From the NCBI RefSeq assembly GCF_050916355.1, contig NZ_CP136946.1, positions 1,984,001-2,048,000 of the forward strand: a stretch of 64,000 nt of DNA, read 5' to 3'. The first letter of the stretch is position 1; each line of letters begins with the position of its first letter. The notes under the pieces are model-generated. The model made no database searches. It worked only from the letters and a program-made list of their open reading frames with translations, and was not told where the DNA came from. A program made the translations under genes and the position numbers. The DNA is from Jeongeupia wiesaeckerbachi (GTDB lineage Bacteria; Pseudomonadota; Gammaproteobacteria; Burkholderiales; Chitinibacteraceae). Positions 25,560-34,215 of this stretch are shown here, in pieces.

Positions 25560-26712
25560 TCGTCGCTGTGAGCCGGTGCGGCTCAAGGCTGCCCGCGTAC
25601 TGACGTCGCAGGGCTGGCTCGATAACGGCGTCGTCCACATCGGTGGCGATGGCCGGATCGCCGCGGTCAGGGCCGGCGGCGAGTTTGATCAAGATTTAGG
25701 TGACGCCTGGCTGATGCCGGCGCTGGTCGACAGCCACGTGCACGGCGCGATGGGTTTTGATGTGATGGACGCCAGCCACGACGCGCTCGACACGATGTCG
25801 GCGTACTTCGCCCGCCACGGCGTCGGTGCGTTCGCCGCGACGACGGTGACGGCGCCGGTGGAAAGCATCGAGGCGGCCATCGTCCAGGTGCGCGAGAGCC
25901 GCAAGCGCGGTGTGTCGGGCGCCGAGATCGTCGGCACCTATCTGGAAGGGCCGTACTTCACCGCCAAGTGCTGCGGCGCGCATCCGGTGCCGCTGATGCG
26001 GCCGATCAGCGTGCCCGAGCTGGCGCGCTGGCATGCGCTGGCCGACGGCACGCTCAATACCGTGGCGCTGGCGGCCGAACTGCCCGGTGCCGATGCGGCG
26101 ATCGCTTGGCTGCGCGCACGTGGCGTGCGCACGCTGATCGGCCATTCGGATGCCAGCTATGACGAGACGGTCGACGCGATGCTCGCCGGTGCGCGCGGCG
26201 TCGTGCATTGCTTCAACGGCATGCGTGGCCTGCACCATCGCGACCCGGGCGTCGTCGGCGCCGGACTGACCCGGCCCGAGGCCGACGTCGAGCTGATCGT
26301 CGACGGTCATCACGTTCACCCCGCGGCGGCACAGATTGCACTGAGCAGCGTCGGCGAGGAGCGGCTGATCCTGATTACCGACGGAATGCGCGCCACCGGC
26401 ATGCCCGACGGCGACTACGCGCTCGGCGAATTCACCGTCCATATGAGCGCCGGCGTGGTACGCACCGAGGTCGGTGGCCTGGCCGGCAGCACCTTGCGTC
26501 TGATCGATGCGGTCAAGCATGCGCAGGACTGGTTCGGTCTGCCGCTCGAACGTGCGTGGGCGCTGGCAAGCCGCAATCCGGCGCGTGCGCTGCGCCGGCC
26601 CGATCTGGGCAGCATCGCACCGGGACAGCGCGCGAGCCTGACGGCGATCACACCGCAGCGCGATGTCGTTGCGACCTGGGTGCAGGGACACTGCGTGTTC
26701 GGCTCGACCTGA
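25549..26712 (+). CDS. agaA: N-acetylgalactosamine/N-acetylglucosamine-6-phosphate deacetylase
   Basis: A 387-residue amidohydrolase of the NagA/AgaA family. Metal and substrate motifs: DSHVHGAMGFDVMD (~60), YLEGPYF with the catalytic-metal Glu (~128), GHSDASYDE (~195), HCFNGM (~215) and the catalytic Asp in ITDGMRATG (~275). It removes acetate from the 6-phosphorylated acetamido sugar. The operon context (AgaS, AgaZ, mannose-family PTS) favours GalNAc-6-phosphate; NagA activity on GlcNAc-6-phosphate cannot be excluded. Start ATG 25549 overlaps EIIA. Last gene of the operon, followed by a strong terminator. Confidence 0.9.
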   Translation: MACDRRCEPVRLKAARVLTSQGWLDNGVVHIGGDGRIAAVRAGGEFDQDLGDAWLMPALVDSHVHGAMGFDVMDASHDALDTMSAYFARHGVGAFAATTVTAPVESIEAAIVQVRESRKRGVSGAEIVGTYLEGPYFTAKCCGAHPVPLMRPISVPELARWHALADGTLNTVALAAELPGADAAIAWLRARGVRTLIGHSDASYDETVDAMLAGARGVVHCFNGMRGLHHRDPGVVGAGLTRPEADVELIVDGHHVHPAAAQIALSSVGEERLILITDGMRATGMPDGDYALGEFTVHMSAGVVRTEVGGLAGSTLRLIDAVKHAQDWFGLPLERAWALASRNPARALRRPDLGSIAPGQRASLTAITPQRDVVATWVQGHCVFGST

Positions 26713-26753
26713 TTTGCCGCTCCGGTGTCTCTACCCTCGACACCGTTCCTGAT

Positions 26754-26779
26754 GCCCCGGGCTTGCCCGGGGCTTTTTT
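26754..26779. terminator. Rho-independent terminator at the end of the aga operon
   Basis: GCCCCGGGC / GCCCGGGGC hairpin followed by TTTTTT on the plus strand. It lies between the convergent agaA and imelysin-like genes. Confidence 0.9.
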
Positions 26780-26785
26780 ACCGTT

Positions 26786-27829
26786 TCAGCGCGAGATCAG
26801 CAGGCCCAGCGCATCGCGCATCGGGCCGTCGACGTAGTCGGCCAGCGCGTTCAGCCGGCGTTGCGCCAGCACCCGCTCGCCACGGTATTCGCCGGCGCGG
26901 GCGGTAAAGTCGGCGGGCAGCGCTTCCAGCGCGCGACGCGCGTCGTCGAGTCGCCCGTTCAGCGTGCTGACGGCCTCGTCGCGTTGCCGGCTTTGCAGGT
27001 AGTCATCGAAGCCCACGCCACCCGGTGCGCCGAGCAGCACCGTGCGGATGCTGTCGAAACTGGCGAGCAGGCTGGCACGGGTCTGGCCGGCGAGTGCGTC
27101 GGGGAAGTGCGACGGCGGCGGAGCGACCTCGTCCTTGCCGAGCTTCCAGCCAGCCAGTTCGCGCAGGCCGGCGACGCTGCGGGTGAGCATTTCGGTCATC
27201 AGCGGGCGCGGGTAGGTCGGGTCGTAGTTGAGGCCGCGGCGCATGCCCTGCCATTCCATCACCAGAATCTGCGACTGGCGCGCGAGCGAGCTGGCCTGCC
27301 ACCGGGCAAAGCCGCAGTGGCGCCCCGACTGGAGCTGCGCCAGCGGCCCGGCCGGCGTTTCGCCGAAGAGCTGCGTTTCGAGCGCCGGCAGACCGCTGCC
27401 CCCCTTGGGCTGGCGGGTCCACAGCTCGAACGAGTACGGCTCGGCAGGCTGTGCCGGCGTCGCGGCCAGCGAGGCGGCCAGCACCTTGGCATCGAGCGGC
27501 CACGGATCGATCCGGTTGATGAATTCGTCCTGACGCAGCGGGCCGACGCGGTCGCTTTCGACGCGGCGCCAGGCGGTGTTGGTGTCGCGCCAGGCGGTTT
27601 GCGCCGCGGTCAGCGTGGCGGCATCCGGGCGCGCACAGAGCGCGTCGACGCCCTGTTGCAGCTTGGCCGATTCGGCCTGCAGCGCTTGCAGGCCGGGCAG
27701 GTAGACCTTGTCGGCCAGCGAGCGGACCAGGTCGGGGGCCTGCAGCGGCTCCGGTTCGGCGGCGGTTTGGTTGGCGGCGAAGGCGGGCGCGGACAGCAGG
27801 ACGAGCAGGGCGTAGAGCGGCTTGTTCAT
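26786..27829 (-). CDS. Imelysin-like (peptidase M75 family) periplasmic protein
   Basis: A 347-residue protein with a signal peptide (MNKPLYALLVLLSAPAFA). The imelysin-like fold is suggested by AQTAWRDTNTAWRRVE (~85), the GPLRQDEFINRIDPWP segment, and GSGLPALETQLFG where classical imelysins have GxHxxE. The motif His is Pro here, as in a recognised imelysin-like subgroup. Members are periplasmic or outer-membrane proteins often linked to iron uptake; protease activity is doubtful. No iron-transport genes adjoin it. An ATG at 27871 would precede the signal peptide and is rejected. Confidence 0.78.
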   Translation of the reverse strand: MNKPLYALLVLLSAPAFAANQTAAEPEPLQAPDLVRSLADKVYLPGLQALQAESAKLQQGVDALCARPDAATLTAAQTAWRDTNTAWRRVESDRVGPLRQDEFINRIDPWPLDAKVLAASLAATPAQPAEPYSFELWTRQPKGGSGLPALETQLFGETPAGPLAQLQSGRHCGFARWQASSLARQSQILVMEWQGMRRGLNYDPTYPRPLMTEMLTRSVAGLRELAGWKLGKDEVAPPPSHFPDALAGQTRASLLASFDSIRTVLLGAPGGVGFDDYLQSRQRDEAVSTLNGRLDDARRALEALPADFTARAGEYRGERVLAQRRLNALADYVDGPMRDALGLLISR

Positions 27830-28011
27830 TATCGTTTTCCGTGTTGTTGTCTCCCGCGCCTTTCTTACCACAAGTGCTTACGCCGCGCAGCCGGTACGCC
27901 GCCGACCGGCGACGACCGCGCTCGGTGCTTGCCAATGACGACGCTTGCGGCAACACTGCGCCGGGAACGAATCGCCCCGACGGGCGGTCTGGCTTTTCTT
28001 TAGGAGGAATC

Positions 28012-28383
28012 ATGGCGTTTTATTTCCGGGCCGACGATGTGCCCGAACTGCGTGGGCTGTCGAAGTGGGACCAGCGCGTACTGCTGCGCGGCACCTTTCT
28101 GAAGGAGCGGTCGATCTCGACGCTGGTGTTGCTGCTGATCGTGATTGGCTCGATCCAGTTTGTCATCAACCCGCTGGTCGAGTCGCTGGCACCGGGCTTC
28201 CGCAACAACTCGCTCGGCTACGCGGCGGTGTTGATCGTCTGGCTGCTGGCGCTGATGAGCACGCGTGACATCGTGATGATGAACATCCTGCGGCCGAAAA
28301 TCGCCGCCAAACGCGCACAGCAACAGGCCGCCGAGCTGGCGGCGGTGAAGGCAGCGAACGAAGGGAACAATGCGGCCGAATAA
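28012..28383 (+). CDS. Small membrane protein of unknown function
   Basis: A 123-residue protein with two membrane segments (STLVLLLIVIGSIQFVINPLV, ~37-56; GYAAVLIVWLLALMSTRDIVMM, ~68-89) and an Ala/Lys/Gln-rich cytoplasmic tail. TAGGAGG at 28001-28007 gives a strong ribosome-binding site for ATG 28012. It overlaps the amidase gene by 14 bp, so both are probably co-translated, suggesting a cell-envelope role. I do not recognise the family. Confidence 0.75.
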   Translation: MAFYFRADDVPELRGLSKWDQRVLLRGTFLKERSISTLVLLLIVIGSIQFVINPLVESLAPGFRNNSLGYAAVLIVWLLALMSTRDIVMMNILRPKIAAKRAQQQAAELAAVKAANEGNNAAE

Positions 28384-29068
28384 GCCGGCCGTCTGGGCCA
28401 TGCTCGCGCTTTGCGCGGGCTCGACCCGGGCCGCAACGATCGCCGTCGACGTCGGCCACTATCTCGCCGCACCCGGGGCCACCAGCGCCTATGGCGAGAC
28501 CGAGTTCGGCTACAACCTGGCGCTGGCGAAGGTTGTTGCGCAACGCCTGCGCGCCGATGGGCACATCGTGCTGCTGATCGGCGCGAGTGGCGATATGGAC
28601 AACCTGAAGGCGCGGCCGGCGATGGCCGACGGTGTCGACCTGTTCATCTCGATCCACCACGATTCGGTGCAGGAGCGCTACCTGTCGACGTGGACCGTGG
28701 CTGGCAAGACGCAACGCTACAGCGATATCTCGCACGGCTATTCGGTGTTCGTCTCGAAGGACAACCCGTACTACGCCGAGAGCCTGGGCTGCGCCGAAGC
28801 GGTCGGCAAGGCGATGAAGCGCGCCGGCTTTGCGCCGAACCTGCATCACGTGATCAACGAAGCGGGCGAAGGTTATGTCGTGCTCGACCCCGATCTGGCG
28901 GTCTACCAGTCGTCGCTGATCGTGGTGAAGTACGCGACCGTACCGGCGCTGCTGCTGGAGGCCGGCGTGATCATCAATCGCGACGAAGCGCTGACCATCA
29001 AGCAGCCGGCCACGCGGCTGCGCATCGCCGATGCCGTGGCGTCGGCGATGCGTTGCCTGAAGCCTTAA
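28370..29068 (+). CDS. N-acetylmuramoyl-L-alanine amidase (Amidase_3)
   Basis: A 232-residue zinc amidase of the AmiA/AmiB/AmiC type with a short signal peptide. Zn ligands: His in AVDVGHYL (~28), Glu in YGETEFGYN (~42) and His in FISIHHDSV (~97). The catalytic Glu is in ALLLEAGVIINRDEA (~195). It cleaves the amide bond between MurNAc and the L-Ala of the stem peptide. It lacks AMIN or LysM targeting domains. It overlaps the upstream small membrane protein gene; a 140-bp repeat begins right at its stop codon. Confidence 0.88.
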   Translation: MRPNKPAVWAMLALCAGSTRAATIAVDVGHYLAAPGATSAYGETEFGYNLALAKVVAQRLRADGHIVLLIGASGDMDNLKARPAMADGVDLFISIHHDSVQERYLSTWTVAGKTQRYSDISHGYSVFVSKDNPYYAESLGCAEAVGKAMKRAGFAPNLHHVINEAGEGYVVLDPDLAVYQSSLIVVKYATVPALLLEAGVIINRDEALTIKQPATRLRIADAVASAMRCLKP

Positions 29069-29213
29069 AACCTACCCCATTGGGCGGCTGCGCCTGCGCA
29101 TTTTGTTCCCGTCCAATGCTCGAAATCCTCATGGACCTACGTGTCCACTCCGGTTTCTGCGCTTCGGGCGGCAACAAACTGCTTTGGCTCGCTCGCCTAC
29201 TGGGATAGGTTTA
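29067..29213 (+). repeat. 140-bp palindromic repeat, best-preserved copy
   Basis: The ends form terminal inverted repeats: AAACCTACCCCA on the left and TGGGATAGGTTT on the right. The core TGCTCGAAATCCTCATGGAC then TGTCC, and CGGTTTCTGCGCTTCGGGCG, matches the copies at 24876-25016 and 38473-38615. It fills the space between the convergent amidase and MFS genes. Confidence 0.88.
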
Positions 29214-29219
29214 GCCGGG

Positions 29220-30383
29220 TCAGGGCGCCGGTTTCAGCGCCTTCTTCAAGACGCGACTGCCATCGATGGCAATCCAGGCAATCGACAGCGCCACCAGCAC
29301 CATGGCAAGACGCAGGCCGGCGTGCTCGGCCACAAAGCCGATCAATACCGGGCCGATCAGCATGCCGACGTAGGCCAGCCGCGCCACGGCGGCGATCGCC
29401 TCGCCGGCGTGCATGCCGGGCAGTTTGGACGCGGCGACGAAGAAGATCGGTACCAGATTGGCGCAGCCCAGCCCCATGAACAGGAAGCCGATCAGCGCTG
29501 CCCACGGATGCGGCCAGGCCAGCGCCAGCACGATGCCGGCAAGGCCGACGCAACCGCTGACCATCAGCAGCTTGAGCATGCCGAGGCGCGCACGCAGTGC
29601 GTCGCCGCTGAAACGGCCGACGGCCATGCCGCCCGAGAACGTCGCGTAGCCGAAGCTTGCCAGCGCTGCCGATTGCGCGACGTCGCGCAGGTAGATCGCG
29701 GTCCAGTCATACATCGCGCCTTCGGCGACGAGGCCGAGAAAGGCGAGGAAGCCGATCACCCACAGCAGCCGGCCCGAGTGCGCGTGTTTGTCCTGGTTCA
29801 TGGCGCCGACGGTTGGATCGGCGATCAGCTTCGGCCGCGCGATCACGCCGACGATGGCGATCAGCACGCCCATGCCGACGAAGTGCAGCCACGGCGGCAC
29901 GCCGAGCGAGATCAACCCGCCGCCGACGCTGGCACCGACCATGCCGCCGACGCTGAACAGGCCATGCAGTGTCGACATGATCGGCTTGTCGCTGCCGGCC
30001 TCGACCGTCGCCGCCTGTGCGTTCATCGCCACGTCGTACGCGGCATTGGCGATGCCGAATCCGATCAGCACCACCAGCGTCAGCCAGAAGTTCGGCATCA
30101 GCATCAGCAAGCCGGTTGCCGCGGCAAAACACCACGCCGAAATGCCGACGACCTTGTCGCTGCCGAGCTTCGCCACCTGACGGCCGAGTGGCTGCATCGC
30201 GACGATGGCGCCGAGCGCGACGGCGAACATCGCCACCGACAGCCAGGCCGGCGATAGTGCAAAGCGGTCGCGCAAGGTCGGGATGTGGATCCCCCAGGTC
30301 GCATAGGTGGCGCCGGCGACGAAGAACAGCGCCATCGAGGCATAGCGGGGGGCGGTGCGGGGAGGGAGCGTCTGGCGTTGCAT
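29220..30383 (-). CDS. MFS transporter (YbjJ-like)
   Basis: A 387-residue, 12-span major facilitator. Seen: ATYATWGIHIPTLRDRFALSPAWLS in TM1/loop, AMQPLGRQVAKLGSDKVV as the motif A region, and GIANAAYDVAMNAQAATVE, characteristic of the YbjJ-like subgroup. Substrate unknown; some relatives export sugars or drugs. Monocistronic, convergent with the amidase and divergent from proS. Confidence 0.85.
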   Translation of the reverse strand: MQRQTLPPRTAPRYASMALFFVAGATYATWGIHIPTLRDRFALSPAWLSVAMFAVALGAIVAMQPLGRQVAKLGSDKVVGISAWCFAAATGLLMLMPNFWLTLVVLIGFGIANAAYDVAMNAQAATVEAGSDKPIMSTLHGLFSVGGMVGASVGGGLISLGVPPWLHFVGMGVLIAIVGVIARPKLIADPTVGAMNQDKHAHSGRLLWVIGFLAFLGLVAEGAMYDWTAIYLRDVAQSAALASFGYATFSGGMAVGRFSGDALRARLGMLKLLMVSGCVGLAGIVLALAWPHPWAALIGFLFMGLGCANLVPIFFVAASKLPGMHAGEAIAAVARLAYVGMLIGPVLIGFVAEHAGLRLAMVLVALSIAWIAIDGSRVLKKALKPAP

Positions 30384-30651
30384 AAGCGATCAACCGGTGT
30401 GGATCGGCGATTATGCCGCTTTTCATCTGCAGCAGCGTTTGCTGTTGTTGTCCACTTCCGTGCCCGCGGAAAGGCTGGTTTGCCCCGTCACGGTCAGACC
30501 GGTTGCCGGCGATGGACGGCATTTCTTGCCCACGCCAGCGTTTTGCCCGCTTTGGTCGTTGCCGTCAGGGCAATGCGCCAGACTCTTGGGCAGGCAGAGC
30601 CGGGCGGCTTTGGTAGAATCAGCGCTTTCCCGATTGCCGACCGACACCGCC

Positions 30652-32364
30652 ATGCGCACCTCGCAACTGTATATCTCGACCCTCAAGGAAGCGCCGAACG
30701 AGGCCGAACTGATCTCGCACAAGCTGATGCTGCGTGCCGGCCTGATCAAGAAGCTCGGTTCCGGCCTGTATACCTGGATGCCGCTGGGGCTGAAGGTGCT
30801 GCGCAAGGTCGAAGCGATCGTGCGCGACGAAATGAACAAGGCCGGTGCGCAGGAACTGCTGATGCCGGCGGTACAGCCGGCCGAGCTGTGGCAGGAAACC
30901 GGCCGCTGGGAGCTGTTCGGCCCGCAGATGCTGAAGATCAAGGACCGCCACGAGCGCGACTTCTGCTTCGGCCCGACGCACGAAGAAGTGATTACCGACA
31001 TCGCCCGCACCGAATTGCGCTCGTACAAGCAATTGCCGGCGAATTTCTACCAGATCCAGGTCAAGTTCCGTGACGAGATCCGCCCGCGTTTCGGCGTGAT
31101 GCGCGCGCGCGAATTCACCATGAAGGATGCGTACTCGTTCGACGCCAGCTTCGAAGCCCTGCAAGTGACCTACGGCAAGATGTACCAAGCGTACTCGAAC
31201 GTCTTCAACCGTCTGGGGCTGAAGTTCCGCGCCGTTGCCGCCGATAGCGGCGCGATCGGTGGCGACGGCTCGCACGAGTTCCACGTGCTGGCCGACGCCG
31301 GCGAAGACCTCCTGGCCTACTGTCCGGATTCGGACTTCGCCGCCAACGTCGAACTCGCCGAAGCCCTGGCACCGGCCGCACCGCGCGCCGCGCCGACCGA
31401 GGCGCTGCGTGACGTCGACACGCCGAAGCAGACGACGTGCGAAGACGTCGCCAAGCTGATGGGCATCAGTATCGAGAAGACCGTCAAGCTGATCGCGCTG
31501 GTGGCCGGCAACGGTGATTTCTTCATCGCGCTGATCCGCGGTGACCACAGCATCAACGAAGTGAAGCTGTCGAAGATCGCCGGCATCGGCGAGTTCCGCT
31601 TTGCGACCGAAGAGGAAATCCGTTCGCGCTTCAACTGCCCACCGGGCTTCCTCGGCCCGGTCGGCATTGCCGCCGACATCAAGGTCATCGCCGACCGTAC
31701 CGTCGCGGCGATGAGCGATTTCGTCTGCGGCGCCAACAAGCCAAAATTCCACATCGCCGGCGTCAACTGGGGCCGCGACCTGCCCGAGCCGAACGTCGTC
31801 GCCGACATCCGCAACGTCGTCACCGGCGACCCGAGCCCGGACGGCAAGGGCAGCATCGAGCTGTGCCGCGGCATCGAAGTCGGCCATATCTTCCAGCTGC
31901 GCACCAAGTACTCGGCAGCGATGAACTGCCTGTTCGTCAACGAGAACAACCAGCAAGAGCCGATGGAAATGGGCTGCTACGGCATCGGCGTATCGCGCAT
32001 CGTCGCCGCCGCGATCGAGCAGAACTACGACCAGCGCGGCATCGTATTCACGCCGGCGCTGGCGCCGTTCACCGTCGCGGTCGTCGCCGTCGGCTATCAC
32101 AAGTCCGAAGCCGTCAAGGCGGCCGCCGACGCGATGTACGGCCAGCTCGTCGCTGCCGGTGTCGACGTGCTGCTCGACGATCGCAACGAGCGTCCGGGCG
32201 TGATGTTTGCCGACATGGAACTGATCGGTATTCCGCACCGCGTCACCATCGGCGACAAGGCGCTGGCCGACGGTCAGGTCGAGTACGTCGCACGTGCCGG
32301 CGGCGAGATGCAGAAGATCGCGCTGGGCGACGCTGTTGCCTTCGTGCAGCAGCAATTGGCATAA
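30652..32364 (+). CDS. proS: Prolyl-tRNA synthetase (bacterial type, with editing domain)
   Basis: A 570-residue class II synthetase of bacterial ProS type; attaches proline to tRNA-Pro. Motif 1/2 regions: KLGSGLYTWMPLGLKVLRKVE (~35-55), ERDFCFGPTHEEVITD (~101) and FRDEIRPRFGVMRAREFTMKDAYSF (~137-161). The INS editing domain (~225-385, KTVKLIALV, GDHSINEVKLSKI) separates motifs 2 and 3. Motif 3 GCYGIGVSRIVAA (~443) and the C-terminal anticodon-binding domain complete it. The reading frame is open upstream, but ATG 30652 (MRTSQLYISTLKEAP) is the family start; TAGAAT at 30614-30619 may be a -10 element. Confidence 0.97.
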   Translation: MRTSQLYISTLKEAPNEAELISHKLMLRAGLIKKLGSGLYTWMPLGLKVLRKVEAIVRDEMNKAGAQELLMPAVQPAELWQETGRWELFGPQMLKIKDRHERDFCFGPTHEEVITDIARTELRSYKQLPANFYQIQVKFRDEIRPRFGVMRAREFTMKDAYSFDASFEALQVTYGKMYQAYSNVFNRLGLKFRAVAADSGAIGGDGSHEFHVLADAGEDLLAYCPDSDFAANVELAEALAPAAPRAAPTEALRDVDTPKQTTCEDVAKLMGISIEKTVKLIALVAGNGDFFIALIRGDHSINEVKLSKIAGIGEFRFATEEEIRSRFNCPPGFLGPVGIAADIKVIADRTVAAMSDFVCGANKPKFHIAGVNWGRDLPEPNVVADIRNVVTGDPSPDGKGSIELCRGIEVGHIFQLRTKYSAAMNCLFVNENNQQEPMEMGCYGIGVSRIVAAAIEQNYDQRGIVFTPALAPFTVAVVAVGYHKSEAVKAAADAMYGQLVAAGVDVLLDDRNERPGVMFADMELIGIPHRVTIGDKALADGQVEYVARAGGEMQKIALGDAVAFVQQQLA

Positions 32365-32391
32365 ATCGCGCATCGGCTTGCCGATTGCAGC

Positions 32392-32426
32392 AACGGGGCT
32401 TAGCGTTGACCGCTGGCCCCGTTTTT
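32392..32426 (+). terminator. Rho-independent terminator after proS
   Basis: AACGGGGC (32392-32399) pairs with GCCCCGTT (32415-32422), with additional AGCG/CGCT pairing in the loop and a run of T. Confidence 0.8.
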
Positions 32427-32554
32427 ACGTACGGCTATCCCGCCGGATCTGTACGCGCTTGCGGTACTCATGTGTACTGCTGCGACCGCAGCGGGTCCAG
32501 CGGGGAGCGTCGTATGCCTGGCCGCTCTTCATCTCAGCATTCACCGGTTTGCCT

Positions 32555-33166
32555 ATGAACAAGTTCCTGATCTCCGTCGCGCTCTCCCTGCTGGCCTGTA
32601 CCGCCTTTGCCGGTGCACAGAAAGAGGAGGCGCTGTCGTCGTCGGTGCAGTCGGCGATGTCGCGTGCGATCGGCGACGGCGTGCAGGCAAAGCTGATCTT
32701 CCCGACGCAGGCCGAGGCCGATGCGTGGATGGCGGAGATGAGTGCGAAGCTGGAGAAGCGCATCCCCGACGAATTCATGCGCCGCAAGGTGCTGACCGCG
32801 GTGCAGTACGAAGCGACCCGTGCCGGGCTTGATCCGCAACTGGTGCTCGGGCTGATCCACATCGAAAGCGGTTTCAACCGTTACGCGATCAGCCCGGTCG
32901 GCGCGCGCGGACTGATGCAGGTGATGCCGTTCTGGCAAAGGCTGATCGGCTCGTCCGACCAGAACCTGCTCGATGTCAGCACCAATCTGCGTTACGGCTG
33001 CACCATCCTGCGCCATTATCTCGATATCGAGAACGGCGACTATTTCCGCGCGCTCGGCCGCTACAACGGCAGCCTCGGCCGTGCCGAGTACCCGAACCTC
33101 GTCTACGGTGCGTGGAAGAACAACTACGTCTGGAACGGACTCGGCAATAGCGTTGCAACGCGCTGA
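32555..33166 (+). CDS. Lytic transglycosylase (SLT domain), secreted
   Basis: A 203-residue protein with a signal peptide (MNKFLISVALSLLACTAFA). The SLT domain carries the catalytic Glu in LVLGLIHIESGFNRYAISPVGARGLMQVMP (~106-136). The AXYNxG-type ALGRYNGSLGRAEYPNLV segment is near 168-185. It cleaves murein glycan strands with 1,6-anhydro-MurNAc formation. Compact; no carbohydrate-binding domain. Confidence 0.9.
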   Translation: MNKFLISVALSLLACTAFAGAQKEEALSSSVQSAMSRAIGDGVQAKLIFPTQAEADAWMAEMSAKLEKRIPDEFMRRKVLTAVQYEATRAGLDPQLVLGLIHIESGFNRYAISPVGARGLMQVMPFWQRLIGSSDQNLLDVSTNLRYGCTILRHYLDIENGDYFRALGRYNGSLGRAEYPNLVYGAWKNNYVWNGLGNSVATR

Positions 33167-33192
33167 GCCGCCTGCTTCGGCAAGGAGGGCGC

Positions 33193-33600
33193 ATGAGCAT
33201 CCGTATCGTCCGGCTCGGCGGTCCGCGCCAGCCCGGTGAAGGGCTGCGTCTCGGCACCGTGCGCCGCCCGCCGCGTGGCGTGCCCAAGACCGATTACGCG
33301 CGGCTCGATTACTTCGATCTGTGGTTTCCCAATCTCGCGCCGTCCGCCGAGCTGCTCAAAGCTTTCCGCGTGATGCTCGAGACGCACGACGAGGTGCTGT
33401 GGCCGACGGTGAAGAAGCGCTTCGTCGCCGAGATGGCCGAGCCGGCGGCCAGTCGTGACCTCGATCTGCTGGCGGCGCTGTCGCACCGGACCGATCTGTC
33501 GGTCGGCTGCTATTGCGACAGCGAACATCACTGCCATCGCTCCATCCTGCGCGAGCTGCTGCTGGCGCGTGGCGCCGACGTCGTACCTTTGGACGCCTGA
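33193..33600 (+). CDS. DUF488 family protein
   Basis: A 135-residue protein of the DUF488 family, here of the MarR-adjacent YeaO type: RLGTVRRPPRGVPKTDYARLDYFDLWFPNLAPS near the start and SVGCYCDSEHHCHRSILRELL near the end, with the conserved CYC and HCHR. Function unknown. It follows the transglycosylase gene by 26 bp. Confidence 0.82.
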   Translation: MSIRIVRLGGPRQPGEGLRLGTVRRPPRGVPKTDYARLDYFDLWFPNLAPSAELLKAFRVMLETHDEVLWPTVKKRFVAEMAEPAASRDLDLLAALSHRTDLSVGCYCDSEHHCHRSILRELLLARGADVVPLDA

Positions 33601-33686
33601 GGCATTTCAAACTGCCGCATCAGGATGCGCCGGCTTGCCGCTGAGGTAGTGCCGACCTATCGTGGACGCCTGCTCAGGAGGTCTTC

Positions 33687-34112
33687 ATGTCGATCTGGAT
33701 TCGCCCGTTCACTCCCGCCGACCTCGACGCGATGTGCGCCAACACCGCGGTCGAGCACCTCGATATCCGTTTCACCGAAGTCGGCGACGATTACCTTGTC
33801 GCGACGATGCCGGTCGACCATCGCACGGTGCAGCCGATGCGGCTCTTGCACGGCGGTATTTCGTGCGCGCTGGCCGAAACGCTTGGCAGCCTCGCCAGCA
33901 ATCTGATCGTCGACACCGACAGGCAGCTCGCCGTCGGTACCGAGATCAACGCCAGCCACGTGCGCTCGGCGTCGAGCGGCCGCGTCACCGGCACGGCAAG
34001 GCCGATCCGGCTGGGGCAGAGCCAGCACGTCTGGGAAATCCGCATCGACGATGCGCAGGGCCGCCTCGTCAGCATTGCCCGGCTGACCAACGCGATCGTA
34101 CCGCGACGTTAA
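33687..34112 (+). CDS. Hotdog-fold thioesterase (YdiI/PaaI-like)
   Basis: A 141-residue acyl-CoA thioesterase of the hotdog fold. QPMRLLHGGISCALAETLGSLAS (~49-71) contains the conserved HGG and the catalytic Glu of the AB-type (YdiI/EntH) subgroup, and VGTEINASHVRSASSGRVTGTARPI follows. YdiI-like enzymes hydrolyse 1,4-dihydroxy-2-naphthoyl-CoA in menaquinone synthesis or other aryl-CoAs. No menaquinone genes are nearby, so the substrate is open. Confidence 0.85.
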   Translation: MSIWIRPFTPADLDAMCANTAVEHLDIRFTEVGDDYLVATMPVDHRTVQPMRLLHGGISCALAETLGSLASNLIVDTDRQLAVGTEINASHVRSASSGRVTGTARPIRLGQSQHVWEIRIDDAQGRLVSIARLTNAIVPRR

Positions 34113-34215
34113 TTGGTGGCAATGATCCGGCATCTCGCGCCAGCTTGATCTAGGGCGCCATGCCTTCGCAGCCAATCTGCCATGCTGATGACGTCGGGAT
34201 CGGCAGGAGCGGGGG

